A stretch of 64,000 nt of DNA from the NCBI GenBank assembly GCA_039680785.1, contig JBDKSF010000025.1:28463-92462 (forward strand). The letters are read 5' to 3'. Below the pieces are notes generated by a model, which worked only from the letters and a program-made list of their open reading frames with translations, had not been told where the DNA came from and searched no databases. Below are positions 28,550 to 37,591 of this stretch, piece after piece. The translations under genes and the position numbers were made by a program. Origin of the DNA: Candidatus Cloacimonas sp. (lineage in GTDB: Bacteria; Cloacimonadota; Cloacimonadia; Cloacimonadales; Cloacimonadaceae). Position 1 is the first letter of the stretch, and every line of letters starts with the position of its first letter.

Positions 28550-29659
28550 TTATTTGGCATTTTGCGGAATCCGCACATCAAATCTACTTCCATGTGGTTC
28601 CACCGGAATATATTCTAAGCGACCTTTATGTTCTTGCACCAATTTTTTACAAATTGCCAAGCCCAAACCAGTTCCATGGCTTTTCCCAGCCGTGATGAAC
28701 GGTTGAAAGAGTTCTTCCTGCACTTTTTTGGAAACACCGGGTCCGTTATCTATCACAGAAATTTGTAACCAACTGGACGAAATGCTGCAAGTGATTTTAA
28801 TTTCTCCTTCTCCCGTAATCGCTTCGGAGGCATTTTTGATTAAGTTTATCAACACTCGGCGAATTTTTCCCTCGTCAAAATGCACAAAACCTTGAACTTT
28901 ATTTTCTATCACCAAGCTAATGTTGCGTCCTCTTAAAGACGGCAAAAACATTTCTTGAAACTCCAGCAAAAAAGCATCCAGGTCTATATTTTGAACCAAA
29001 GGCGGCGTTTCAGTCCCTCTGGCAAAATCCAAAATTTCATGGACCAGTTGTTCTATAAGTTTGGTCTGTTTAACTATATTTTCGGTAAATTCTCCCCCTT
29101 CGGGAAAAATACTTTCCAAAACCTGGGCAGTTAACACGATGACCGTTAAAGGCGTTTTTATATCGTGAATAATTTTGCTGGCAGCTAAACCGATTGCCAT
29201 TAGACGGTTCTTTTGAATCATCTCATCCATCATTTCCACAAACCGCTCATTGGTATTGCGTAAACGACCGGAAATTGTTCTAACCAAATTCAACATCATC
29301 ACGGGATAAGAAAAGAGCATATTGTTGAATGTTTCGCGCGGGATAACCATTAATTCTACATCTTCCAGAGCCACCACGCTTGCAGAGCGAGGGCTGTCTT
29401 CAATAATACCCATTTCACCAAAAAATTCACCCGCTTGCAAAATTGAGAGTTGAGCAAAAGGTGTTTCGGGATTATTCAAGCCCTTATTTATTTCTACTTT
29501 GCCTTGGCAAATAAAAAAGAGATTATCTCCCCAGGAGTGTTCAGTGATGATTGCCTTGCCTTTTTTAAATTTTATTCTTTCCAGATTTTGGGTTAATTCA
29601 TCCACCGTCTCATCCGAGAGACCTCTAAAAATTCCTATGCTTTTTTCTTCATTCTGCAT
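28550..29659 (-). CDS. Histidine kinase with N-terminal cyclic-nucleotide-binding domain
   Basis: About 369 residues from ATG 29659 (AGAGGA a few bases upstream; a TTG at 29713 would overlap the previous gene). A cNMP-binding domain (about 8-125, GEFFGEMGIIEDSPRSASV) lies directly before a HisKA domain (H box KIIHDIKTPLTVIVL) and an HATPase_c domain (NLIKNASEAITG; DNGPGVS; GTGLGLAICKKLV). No transmembrane segment, so a soluble kinase presumably sensing a nucleotide. It lies 50 bp after the outer-membrane-like protein gene. No partner response regulator is adjacent. Confidence 0.9.
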   Translation of the reverse strand: MQNEEKSIGIFRGLSDETVDELTQNLERIKFKKGKAIITEHSWGDNLFFICQGKVEINKGLNNPETPFAQLSILQAGEFFGEMGIIEDSPRSASVVALEDVELMVIPRETFNNMLFSYPVMMLNLVRTISGRLRNTNERFVEMMDEMIQKNRLMAIGLAASKIIHDIKTPLTVIVLTAQVLESIFPEGGEFTENIVKQTKLIEQLVHEILDFARGTETPPLVQNIDLDAFLLEFQEMFLPSLRGRNISLVIENKVQGFVHFDEGKIRRVLINLIKNASEAITGEGEIKITCSISSSWLQISVIDNGPGVSKKVQEELFQPFITAGKSHGTGLGLAICKKLVQEHKGRLEYIPVEPHGSRFDVRIPQNAK

Positions 29660-29709
29660 TATATCCTCTTTTCCCCTTAAAGTATTCCTCCATCCAAAGT
29701 TACCATCTA

Positions 29710-30564
29710 TCAATAAAACGGGCTTATGCTCAGCTGAATGAACATATCGGTTCCATCAGTCAAAAAAACTTTTTTCGGCAGGGATTTATCTATGGTCTGT
29801 TCATATTCCCAATCAGTTTCGTAATAAGCATCTCCTGCCAGCCAATCATCCACTTTATCTTTGCTGAACCATCTGCCTTTCACTTCGGGTGTTTGTCTCA
29901 CACCCAAAGCCAAAGCTATAAACCAATTGTTATATATTCTTACACCCAAACGGGCAGATGCCTCAGCGGAAAAATGTATATAGGGCTCGGGTTGATTGAT
30001 TTTGGTTACCCGATTTGCATAATTATCGGCATCATATTCGTATTCAATGGATTTAACAAACAAATGTTCCACGCCCAAAGCAGTTAATTTATCAGCGAAA
30101 GGAGCATCATAAGTAGCGGCAGCTTTTATGCCAGCATTAGCATAAGCTCCATAATTTAAGAGGGGAATGGTATAACTTCCCGATAAGGATGCCAGGTCTA
30201 TAAAATAGGAATTTTTCAGGTCTCCGTTAAAAGAACCCTGAATCGTAGATACATTGTCCAAAATACCAAAAGTGACCATAGGCAATGCTTTGGGGACAGT
30301 TTGGGAAGCAAATTTTGACCAAGAGTAATGTAAAAGGACTATAGAAGCAGATTCAATATGGTCAAATCCCTTTTCCGGCGTCAAATATTGGTAATAAGTT
30401 CCGGAGGTTAAATATCCACCTCTCATATAGCGGACAAAAGATTCCTGAGTAGTTGCCGGAACATTCTGCGGGACAAAAAAATCTACAATCTGGGCAATTT
30501 GGGCATCAGCAGTTCCGCATAAAACTACCATTAGTATTATCAGAAGTATATTCCAGCTTTTCAT
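29710..30564 (-). CDS. Predicted outer-membrane beta-barrel protein
   Basis: 284 residues: signal peptide (ILLIILMVVLCGTADAQ), then alternating aromatic/polar strands and a C-terminal strand ending FIQLSISPFY, the terminal-aromatic pattern of outer-membrane barrels. I recognise no family. A porin/OmpA-barrel-like surface protein is the best description. It is preceded by the 557-bp intergenic region 30565-31121. Confidence 0.6.
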   Translation of the reverse strand: MKSWNILLIILMVVLCGTADAQIAQIVDFFVPQNVPATTQESFVRYMRGGYLTSGTYYQYLTPEKGFDHIESASIVLLHYSWSKFASQTVPKALPMVTFGILDNVSTIQGSFNGDLKNSYFIDLASLSGSYTIPLLNYGAYANAGIKAAATYDAPFADKLTALGVEHLFVKSIEYEYDADNYANRVTKINQPEPYIHFSAEASARLGVRIYNNWFIALALGVRQTPEVKGRWFSKDKVDDWLAGDAYYETDWEYEQTIDKSLPKKVFLTDGTDMFIQLSISPFY

Positions 30565-31121
30565 AAAGTATCCTAATTTCTTTTGCTTTTATTATTTTTT
30601 ATTATGCCAATAACTGTCAAGAAAATTTATTCGCTTCTTCCCTAATTCGCAAACTATCTTGTTTTTTCCCATCCCCATCCGAAGTCCGCATTTCCTATAT
30701 CTGTTGGGCATAATTAGGTGGCAGAAATAAATTGCCAATTTATTGTCTTACATTTCAGATATTAAGCATTGGCTAATTGTTTTAAACACAGTGGCTTCTT
30801 TAACGACCAAGTAACACTGCCGTAACACTGTCGTTACTTCGTTACTTGGTCGTTACTGATTTGTTACTGAAGCATTAGATGATAATGCTGGCTACCCAAG
30901 CAAGAGATTCTTCTGCCTTTTATTCTTGCTTGGTACACCCTTGGAAACTAAATTTGGCATTATGTAAGTTCTCATTTTGTTAAAATACCGTTATCAATAT
31001 CCGCCGTCCCGCTGGGAATATAACTCATTGCATTATCCCTAAAATAAAATCTGCGTTATTGGGGAAAAACATCTTTTCCGTGGACTCGGCGAGAAACCCA
31101 TATATAATTGTTAGCTACCTT
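30565..31121. other. Repeat- and hairpin-rich intergenic region
   Basis: 557 bp between two minus-strand genes. It holds the 15-bp perfect inverted repeat TAACGACCAAGTAAC (30801-30815) / GTTACTTGGTCGTTA (30841-30855), with further GTAAC/GTTAC motifs inside and after it. A second perfect inverted repeat is CCAAGCAAGA (30896-30905) / TCTTGCTTGG (30924-30933). No gene seen. A related GTAAC element lies at 44214-44283. Confidence 0.75.
30801..30855. repeat. GTAAC/GTTAC palindromic element 1
   Basis: Perfect 15-bp inverted repeat enclosing a smaller one (GTAAC 30822-30826 / GTTAC 30833-30837). It shares the pattern AGTAACA-Y-T-K-CCGTAACA with the element at 44214. Confidence 0.8.
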
Positions 31122-33920
31122 TTATTCTGGCAACATATACACGGAGAGGCAGGATTTATCAAAGCCGAAATATTGTTTGGCTGCCTTGGTGATTGCCTGT
31201 TTATTCACTTTATCATAAAGAGAAGGATAATTCAGAAAGCAATCGATGGGCAAGTTATGCGAAATATTCTCACTCATATTACTAATCCAGTATCTATTGG
31301 TGCTGATATTTTCCTCGTAGGTCTTATGCAGAGTGGTTTTGCTGGATTCAATATATTTATCGGTAAAAAGTCCCTTTTTCAAACTATCCAGAGTTGCAAA
31401 AGTGGCTGCATTCAATTCCTTGGCTCTTTCGGGATCGCAACCCATCCAGGTTTGAGTTACAGAACTTAATTTGGGGAGATAATCAAAGCTATTCCAAACA
31501 GCGATAACATATACGCCGCTTCTATTTTCGCGGACATTTTCGCGTAATTTGTCATTTGCCAAAATCATCAACGCATTTGTATTAACAATGTTTTGAGCCG
31601 AATAAGATGCTTTGCCGACTGTAACATTGGATACAAAACTGCGGTCTGTGCCTTTCTTAAAAATAATTTCCTTTTTACCAGCAAAAGATTTAATGCCAAC
31701 ATCGCGGCGTTTTTCATGGCGTCCTTGGGCAGGTAAATTAGCCAGATATGTTTTACAATAGTCCTTTAGCTGGTCTTCTTCAAAATTACCAACCACATAA
31801 AAAGTGAAATCGGAATAATCGCCAAACCTCTCGTGAAAAACATCTTCCACTTGTTTCAGAGTAATTTTATCCAGATCTTCCGGATATAGATTTCTTTTTA
31901 AGGGATGATTATTGTATATCAGCACATCCAAAGTATCAAAGAAAGCATTGGTGGGATCAAGAAAATAATTCTGCGTCCAGGTTTTCATAGTGGCGACGGC
32001 AGCCGAAAATGCCTCTTCGTTAAAACGCGGAGACATATTATATTGATAGAGCATTTGGAAAAGCAATTCCATATCGCGGGGGGAACAACTGCCTCTCCAA
32101 CCTTCGGAATAATTGGACAGAGTGGGAAAAACAAAAGCAATTTTACCTGCCATTGCTTTCTTCAAGGCATTTCCATCAAAGTTTCCAAAGCCAGAAACAT
32201 CAAAATATTGGGAAAGTAAATCGGCTGCGTGGTAATTTTCCGGTTTCAATTTTGCTTTTCCACCGGTGCTTTGAGCCAGAATCATCACTTCATCTGCCTT
32301 AAAATCGGTCTTTTTGCTGTAAACCGTTATCCCATTGGAAAGAACCCATTGTTTAATTCCCGATTGAGGGAAAACCTTTTCTTTGGTTATTTTCCCTGGC
32401 GTAGGAAGGGTTTCCAAAAGCGGTTCATTTACGGTTATATCTTCCCAGGGTTCAAGATTCTGGGCGACTGCCTGCTGATAAATGTTCAGTAAATCATCTT
32501 TAGTGGGATATGTTACGCCTTCTTTCACTGTTCCTGCCAAGCTTAAAGTAAGATTTTGGGAAGTAATGACTTCATCAACTATTTCATTTACTTCGCTTAA
32601 AGCAATCTCATCAATCAGCGCTTTTAACATTTGTTCATAGACCTCAGGGCTTAAAAAAGTATTTCCAGAGCTGGTATCATCCAAAATTTCCCAAATTAGG
32701 TCTTCGGAATCCCTGGTTTTTTTCTCTGCTATTCTTTGTTCCGCTTCTCTAATCATAATTTGTTTGGCTCGTTCATATTCGCCAGGTTGAAAACCGTGCT
32801 GACGAACCCGAGCCAATTCTGTAATCAAAGTTCTAAAGGCATCTTCACTTTGACCCTCATTGGCAAACATAATACAATCGGTGGCATTAAAACCTTTCAG
32901 CCAGTTCTGATTATAAATATAGGCATAAGAAAAAGGCGGATTGGGTTGATTGCAAAGTTCATCCAAACGCGCATTTACCATCGTGAAAAACAAATTCTGC
33001 CTAAGGTCATTATAGAAAGCGCTTAGATTTGTGATGGGAGTGGATTTAACTTTCCAAGTGCATCTAAGCATTGTGTAGGGCTGTTCTTTATCCAAAACGG
33101 TTACAGCTCGCGGTTCAATATTGTCAGGAACCGTATAATTAAGCCGGGGACGCGGATTTTCGCGTTTGGGAATAACCCCAAAATACTGTTTAACAAGCTG
33201 TTCAATTTTGTTAGGATCACAATCGCCCACGATGACAACTGTCTCTAAATCGGGACGATACCAATCCTGATAATAACGAATTAAGCTCTCGGGTTTAAAG
33301 GTCTTAAGATTTTCAATTGTGCCGATGGGATTACGCTCAGCATAACGCGAACCGGCAAAACGCACTTTATCTATTTGATCCTCAATTCTTTGCTGTGCAC
33401 TTTGTCCCAATCTCCATTCTTCTTGAATAACCCCTCGCTCGCGTTCAATTTCACTACGGTCAAAACTTACTTGCCAGGCAATATCGGCAAGAATGGAAAT
33501 TCCTTTTAGCATTTTAGCTTCGTCATCAGTGGGCAGTTTAAATTGGTAAACTGTATTATCATAACTGGTTCCACCGTTTAAGCCATTATGATAACCCATT
33601 CCAATGGAGGTTAAATAATCTACCATCTCGCTTCTGGGGAAATTTTTAGTGCCATTAAAAGCCATGTGTTCTACAAAATGAGCCAATCCGCGTTGATCAT
33701 CATCTTCAACTATGCTGCCGGCATCAATGTAAAGACGAAGTTCAATCCGCTTTTCAGGTTTGGTATTTGGCATAATGTAATACTTCAATCCATTAGCCAA
33801 AGTGCCGGAAATCAGTTCAGTATCCTGTTGTAAAGGAATAGCTGCATATTCCGGAGTAAGAATTGCCTCTAAAGAAAAGAGACAAGCAATCAGGATCAAA
33901 CCAAGGACTATTTTTTTCAT
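31122..33920 (-). CDS. M16-family zinc metallopeptidase, secreted
   Basis: 932 residues: signal peptide (IVLGLILIACLFSLEA), then two tandem M16 halves as in PqqL/pitrilysin-type enzymes. The catalytic inverted zinc motif HFVEH is at 81-85 and the third ligand lies in the EREREGV-like stretch ERERGVIQEEW about 75 residues later. The second half lacks the motif, as is usual. It probably degrades peptides in the periplasm or at the outer membrane. It lies 12 bp after the lipoprotein gene, likely one operon. Confidence 0.93.
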   Translation of the reverse strand: MKKIVLGLILIACLFSLEAILTPEYAAIPLQQDTELISGTLANGLKYYIMPNTKPEKRIELRLYIDAGSIVEDDDQRGLAHFVEHMAFNGTKNFPRSEMVDYLTSIGMGYHNGLNGGTSYDNTVYQFKLPTDDEAKMLKGISILADIAWQVSFDRSEIERERGVIQEEWRLGQSAQQRIEDQIDKVRFAGSRYAERNPIGTIENLKTFKPESLIRYYQDWYRPDLETVVIVGDCDPNKIEQLVKQYFGVIPKRENPRPRLNYTVPDNIEPRAVTVLDKEQPYTMLRCTWKVKSTPITNLSAFYNDLRQNLFFTMVNARLDELCNQPNPPFSYAYIYNQNWLKGFNATDCIMFANEGQSEDAFRTLITELARVRQHGFQPGEYERAKQIMIREAEQRIAEKKTRDSEDLIWEILDDTSSGNTFLSPEVYEQMLKALIDEIALSEVNEIVDEVITSQNLTLSLAGTVKEGVTYPTKDDLLNIYQQAVAQNLEPWEDITVNEPLLETLPTPGKITKEKVFPQSGIKQWVLSNGITVYSKKTDFKADEVMILAQSTGGKAKLKPENYHAADLLSQYFDVSGFGNFDGNALKKAMAGKIAFVFPTLSNYSEGWRGSCSPRDMELLFQMLYQYNMSPRFNEEAFSAAVATMKTWTQNYFLDPTNAFFDTLDVLIYNNHPLKRNLYPEDLDKITLKQVEDVFHERFGDYSDFTFYVVGNFEEDQLKDYCKTYLANLPAQGRHEKRRDVGIKSFAGKKEIIFKKGTDRSFVSNVTVGKASYSAQNIVNTNALMILANDKLRENVRENRSGVYVIAVWNSFDYLPKLSSVTQTWMGCDPERAKELNAATFATLDSLKKGLFTDKYIESSKTTLHKTYEENISTNRYWISNMSENISHNLPIDCFLNYPSLYDKVNKQAITKAAKQYFGFDKSCLSVYMLPE

Positions 33921-33932
33921 CTGTGCTCCCTG

Positions 33933-34550
33933 TTAATTTTTTTCTGATGTATATGTAACTAAAAACTGTTGATCTTTATCTAAAATGGTATTATGGCTAC
34001 CAAAGGTCTGATGAGTTCCATCGGGAAGATAAAGCTCCACTTGGTAATAATAATTTCTTCCATAGTCCACGCGCAAAAATTTGTTTTCGCCAGGCATAAT
34101 ATTTGTTAAAACCCCTACTTGTAAATGGGTTAAATCACTATGTTGCCAAATTTCTGCCCGGCTAATAGTTTGCTCCGAGGCATTAATTATTTTCACGCTG
34201 GCTCTATTGGGCAAAAGGAAAATTTTATAGGTCTCTCCCGCTTCAATTTTTACCCAAGCAGAATCAATATAAGCATTTAAGTCCTCATCGTGAATACTAT
34301 ATGTTTCTCCAATTAACCACACCAATAGGTCCTTCTTTACTGTGCCGGTAAAAATATTCTGGGTCTTTGTATCTATATTATAAACAATTTCTTCATCTGC
34401 GCCAAGTGTCTTTTGCTCGTATCCTTCCACTTTTATATAAGCCGGATAAGAACAACGGTTATAAACTTTTAGCTTTCCTCCTGATTCACAAGCGGAAAGC
34501 AAAAACAGGATAATTGCTAAACTCGGGATTATATAAAATCTCTTTCTCAT
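33933..34550 (-). CDS. Predicted lipoprotein
   Basis: 205 residues: signal ending LLSAC (lipobox, Cys20), then a beta-rich domain of unknown family (KLKVYNRCSYPAYIKVEG; VKIINASEQTISRAEIWQHS). GGGAGG precedes the ATG, and a TTGACA hexamer lies upstream on the same strand at 34603-34598 without a clear -10. First gene of a two-gene unit with the M16 peptidase. Confidence 0.8.
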   Translation of the reverse strand: MRKRFYIIPSLAIILFLLSACESGGKLKVYNRCSYPAYIKVEGYEQKTLGADEEIVYNIDTKTQNIFTGTVKKDLLVWLIGETYSIHDEDLNAYIDSAWVKIEAGETYKIFLLPNRASVKIINASEQTISRAEIWQHSDLTHLQVGVLTNIMPGENKFLRVDYGRNYYYQVELYLPDGTHQTFGSHNTILDKDQQFLVTYTSEKN

Positions 34551-34664
34551 TTTTTCCTCCCTTCTAAAAAGTTATCCCTTTTATTAGGCACTGCCTGTGT
34601 CAAGTAAATTGTTGTTTGGATTTTGTAAACCCTTTGCCAGATTTGAAGTTAGCAAAGCTGCGAA

Positions 34665-34844
34665 AATTATTTAGACAATTGCAAAAATAAAGGAGGGTTG
34701 ACCTCCTGGTCAACTCACAACAAATAAACTATCAGGCAATCCCAAAATAAAGCGGAAACAGTAAAACTCGGTTGTCAGGTGAACGACGAGGACATCGTTC
34801 TTCCTTGAATACTCTCTCACAGATTTATTTTCAATGGCTTCTTA
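34665..34844. repeat. 180-bp dispersed intergenic repeat, copy 2
   Basis: Same length and orientation as 2816-2995, about 95% identical by eye. One change in the right arm of the main hairpin (ACCC to ACTC) turns a G-C into a G-U pair in RNA, so the stem survives. It lies beside the restriction-modification locus. Confidence 0.9.
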
Positions 34845-35312
34845 TTTTATATACCATAAGAAAATAAAAAATTCAAATGGGATTTGCTATCAATATTCCG
34901 CACTTGCATAATTTTGGATGTATTAGCTAAACTAATTTTGAAGGTGCTATCCAAGGGGGAGGTGAATTTCATTGACAGTATTTAACGCTGGATTTTTATA
35001 GGATATATGTAATTTGGGGTAATAGTTTTTTAAAAATGGCCTATCTGGTTATCCAGTTACACTTCGCTAAAACTACAAATTGCTATATACAGAAAGGTTC
35101 TTTGAGCTGAAAGATTTAAAGGAATAGAGAATAAGTATGATTCCAAAAGCTCAAAAGAAAAGTCCTGATATAGGAAAAGTAAGTGTCATTAATAAATATG
35201 AGTTATAGAATTAGATGAGGTGGAAAACATAAAATAAGTGTTTATTAGTTTGTCGCTAAAGTAGAAAGGGAATCATACACTTTTCTATTATCACAAAAAT
35301 ATTAGGACTGCA

Positions 35313-35316
35313 CTAG
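35313..35316. promoter_or_regulatory. CTAG site overlapping the methyltransferase ribosome-binding site
   Basis: CTAGGA: the CTAG overlaps the only Shine-Dalgarno-like AGGA (35315-35318), 11 nt before the methyltransferase ATG. If the enzyme modifies CTAG, this site could report methylation status. Inference. Confidence 0.35.
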
Positions 35317-35329
35317 GATTATAAACGAA

Positions 35330-36619
35330 ATGATAACATCGCATAAAATAATTATAGGTGATTCCAGATGGATGAAAGAAGTAAAAGATGAATCTGTTCA
35401 TCTTATTGTTACTTCTCCACCCTATTGGCAATTAAAAGATTATGGCAGTAATAAACAGATTGGTTTTAATGATACTTATGAAGAGTATATTAATAACCTT
35501 AATCTGGTTTGGAATGAATGCCAGAGAGTTTTACACAGTGGCTGTCGTTTATGTATTAATATTGGAGACCAATTCGCTCGTTCTGTTTACTATGGCAGAT
35601 ATAAAGTAATACCAATTAGAACGGAAATTATCAAATTCTGTGAAACTTGTGGTTTTGATTATATGGGAGCTATAATTTGGCAGAAGGTTACAACTTGTCA
35701 TACTACAGGAGGAGCAACAATTATGGGCTCTTTTCCTTATCCAAGAAATGGAATTATCAAATTGGATTATGAGTATATCCTGATATTTAAAAAATATGGA
35801 GTTCCACCTTCTGTTAACTATGAAATTAAAGAGCAATCCAAATTAACAAATGATGAATGGAATCAGTATTTTACAGGGCATTGGAATTTTGCGGGAGAAA
35901 AACAGGACAAACATTTGGCGATGTTTCCAGAAGAATTACCAAGGCGTCTGATCAAAATGTTTAGTTTTGTGAATGACATTGTTCTTGATCCTTTTTTGGG
36001 AAGTGGAACTACTTCTTTAGTGGCTAGGAAATTGCAAAGAAATTCTATTGGTTATGAAATAAATGAAGATTATCTACCAATAATAAGGCGTAAATTAGAA
36101 TTAGATCAAGGGAATATCTTTCAAGAGGAAAATTTTGAGATAATTAAACAACGAGATATAGAGATAAACTTTCAAGCTGAAATTAATAAACTACCCTATA
36201 TATTCAAGGATCCTATCCAATTTGATAAGAAAATTGATCCACGGCAATTAAAGTTTGGCTCAAAAATTGATAATTCAAATGCTGAATGTGATTCTTATTT
36301 TACTGTGGAAGATATTATCTCACCGGAAATATTACTGCTTAGCAATAAAATAAAAATCAGGTTATTAGGAATTAAAGAAATACCTCAGAAAACGAGTGAT
36401 GCCATTAGATTTTTACGAGATAAAACACGCGGTCAAAAAGTATTCTTAAACTACGATAATGTAAAGTATGATGAAAATAATAACTTACTCTGTTATTTAT
36501 ATTTATGGAACAAAACATTTATAAATGCACATTTAATTAAAAATGGCTTAGCTGATGTTGACACTTCCAACGATTATAAATATAAAATAAAATTTTTATC
36601 TTACAAAGGGAAGGACTAA
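35330..36619 (+). CDS. DNA methyltransferase (beta class, CTAG-type) with C-terminal nuclease-like domain
   Basis: 429 residues. The order of motifs is that of beta-class amino-methyltransferases: catalytic TSPPYW at 28-33 (TSPPY favours N4-cytosine) first, AdoMet-binding DPFLGSGTT at 220-228 last. Residues about 320-429 resemble the staphylococcal-nuclease (SNase) OB-fold (IKIRLLGI at 341-348; LLCYLYL; INAHLIKNGLADV). The acidic residues normally following RLLGID and the second catalytic Arg are not preserved, so nuclease activity is unlikely. It overlaps the restriction gene by one base (TAATG). Weak ribosome site. Confidence 0.88.
   Translation: MITSHKIIIGDSRWMKEVKDESVHLIVTSPPYWQLKDYGSNKQIGFNDTYEEYINNLNLVWNECQRVLHSGCRLCINIGDQFARSVYYGRYKVIPIRTEIIKFCETCGFDYMGAIIWQKVTTCHTTGGATIMGSFPYPRNGIIKLDYEYILIFKKYGVPPSVNYEIKEQSKLTNDEWNQYFTGHWNFAGEKQDKHLAMFPEELPRRLIKMFSFVNDIVLDPFLGSGTTSLVARKLQRNSIGYEINEDYLPIIRRKLELDQGNIFQEENFEIIKQRDIEINFQAEINKLPYIFKDPIQFDKKIDPRQLKFGSKIDNSNAECDSYFTVEDIISPEILLLSNKIKIRLLGIKEIPQKTSDAIRFLRDKTRGQKVFLNYDNVKYDENNNLLCYLYLWNKTFINAHLIKNGLADVDTSNDYKYKIKFLSYKGKD
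36024..36027. other. CTAG tetranucleotide inside the methyltransferase gene
   Basis: One of only two CTAG sites found by eye in the window; the other is at 35313. Confidence 0.5.
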
Positions 36620-37251
36620 TGCCAAAGGAATGGATAATAAATCAGTCAAATATGAGATGGGGACTTACTAAGAAAAATAAAGTTGGTCCGGTAGCCGAAA
36701 TGATTAGAAAGTTGTCTCCCAAGACATTAATGGAATGGGAGAGCTATTATTTTAAGAATGCTTATCCCAAAGAACATTTGGAGGAACTGGGCAGAAAACT
36801 TTATATAAAAATAACGGAAGTTTGTGCAGCAGAAATAGAAAGCATAACCGAAGAGGATTGTATTGATTTTATTTTCAATTTGGTTATTAACAGAACTTAT
36901 GATGGATATCTGTCTGAAATTCAAACAATTTACGGCCAGCTCCAACAAGAACTAAATGTTAAGATAGAACCAGCTCCTGATGCATGGGACAGAGGTTATA
37001 ATGTAGATTTTTTTATTAAGATAAAAAAAAATTATATCGGTTTGCAAATCAAACCAGCTGGATATGCTTATATTCCGCAAATTATCAACGAATTGCACTT
37101 CCAAAAAAAGACACACGAAAAATTTACTGCTAAATATGGTGGTAAGGTCTTTTATATCATTTCACTAACAGATGGGAAAAAGAAAATCATTCAAAATCAG
37201 GAAGTTATAGAAGAAATTCGTAAAGAAATTGACCGCCTTAAGAAAGTATAG
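36619..37251 (+). CDS. Type II restriction endonuclease, MjaI-like
   Basis: 210 residues. It resembles the MjaI family (CTAG-specific) in its N-terminus (EWIINQSNMRWGL then KVGPVAEMIR) and in a core VDFFIKIKKNYIGLQIKP. There Asp130 and Gln143-x-Lys145 would form a PD-(D/E)XK-type site with Gln in place of Glu. The start shares one base with the methyltransferase stop, so the two are translationally coupled. Family recalled from memory, not searched; the specificity is inferred and supported by the near absence of CTAG in the window. Confidence 0.75.
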   Translation: MPKEWIINQSNMRWGLTKKNKVGPVAEMIRKLSPKTLMEWESYYFKNAYPKEHLEELGRKLYIKITEVCAAEIESITEEDCIDFIFNLVINRTYDGYLSEIQTIYGQLQQELNVKIEPAPDAWDRGYNVDFFIKIKKNYIGLQIKPAGYAYIPQIINELHFQKKTHEKFTAKYGGKVFYIISLTDGKKKIIQNQEVIEEIRKEIDRLKKV

Positions 37252-37591
37252 AATAAATTTGAAGGGAAACATTCTTTAACAATCTCCATAAATTTTGAGA
37301 TTTCATTTCTCCTTGAGATATTAACATTTATCATTAATAACCTTTTCTAAAATAAGCTGATTCAATATGAACAGTAAAACGGCTCTTACTCGTCTCGCTT
37401 ATGCTGCTGCAAAGTTTCCCGAAAACATCCCGTATTTCCATTCGGGATGCATTCGGGCTGCTTATCGGAAGTATAAGTGTAATAAGCAAGTATGGACTTG
37501 AAAGGATAAAGAAATAAGCAAGTGTGGATAAGTAGGCATAAAAGCAAAAAGAAGAGAGTAAATGCTCAATGATTTGGCAAAGCTAAACTTT
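37252..37591. other. Intergenic region with large hairpin and short direct repeat
   Basis: 340 bp between convergent genes. Bases 37418-37457 form an imperfect 15-bp stem (CCCGAAAACATCCCG / CGGGATGCATTCGGG, 13 pairs) with a 10-nt loop but no T run. A 15-nt direct repeat AATAAGCAAGT-R-TGG occurs at 37481 and 37513. No gene seen. Confidence 0.65.

Larger units (their letters stand above)
34551..35329. other. Long intergenic region before the restriction-modification locus
   Basis: 779 bp with no coding sequence that I can support. It contains repeat copy 2 (34665-34844). The segment 34850-35329 is very AT-rich and looks different from its surroundings. Just before the methyltransferase it holds one of the only two CTAG sites I found in the window (35313-35316). 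Confidence 0.7.

Noticed and set aside
29659..29713. TTG start for the cNMP histidine kinase
   Set aside because: The ATG at 29659 has AGAGGA and begins just before the cNMP domain.
34598..34603. Promoter for the lipoprotein/M16 operon based on TTGACA
   Set aside because: The -35-like hexamer is perfect, but no -10 box lies at 16-18 bp, so it is mentioned only in the gene entry.
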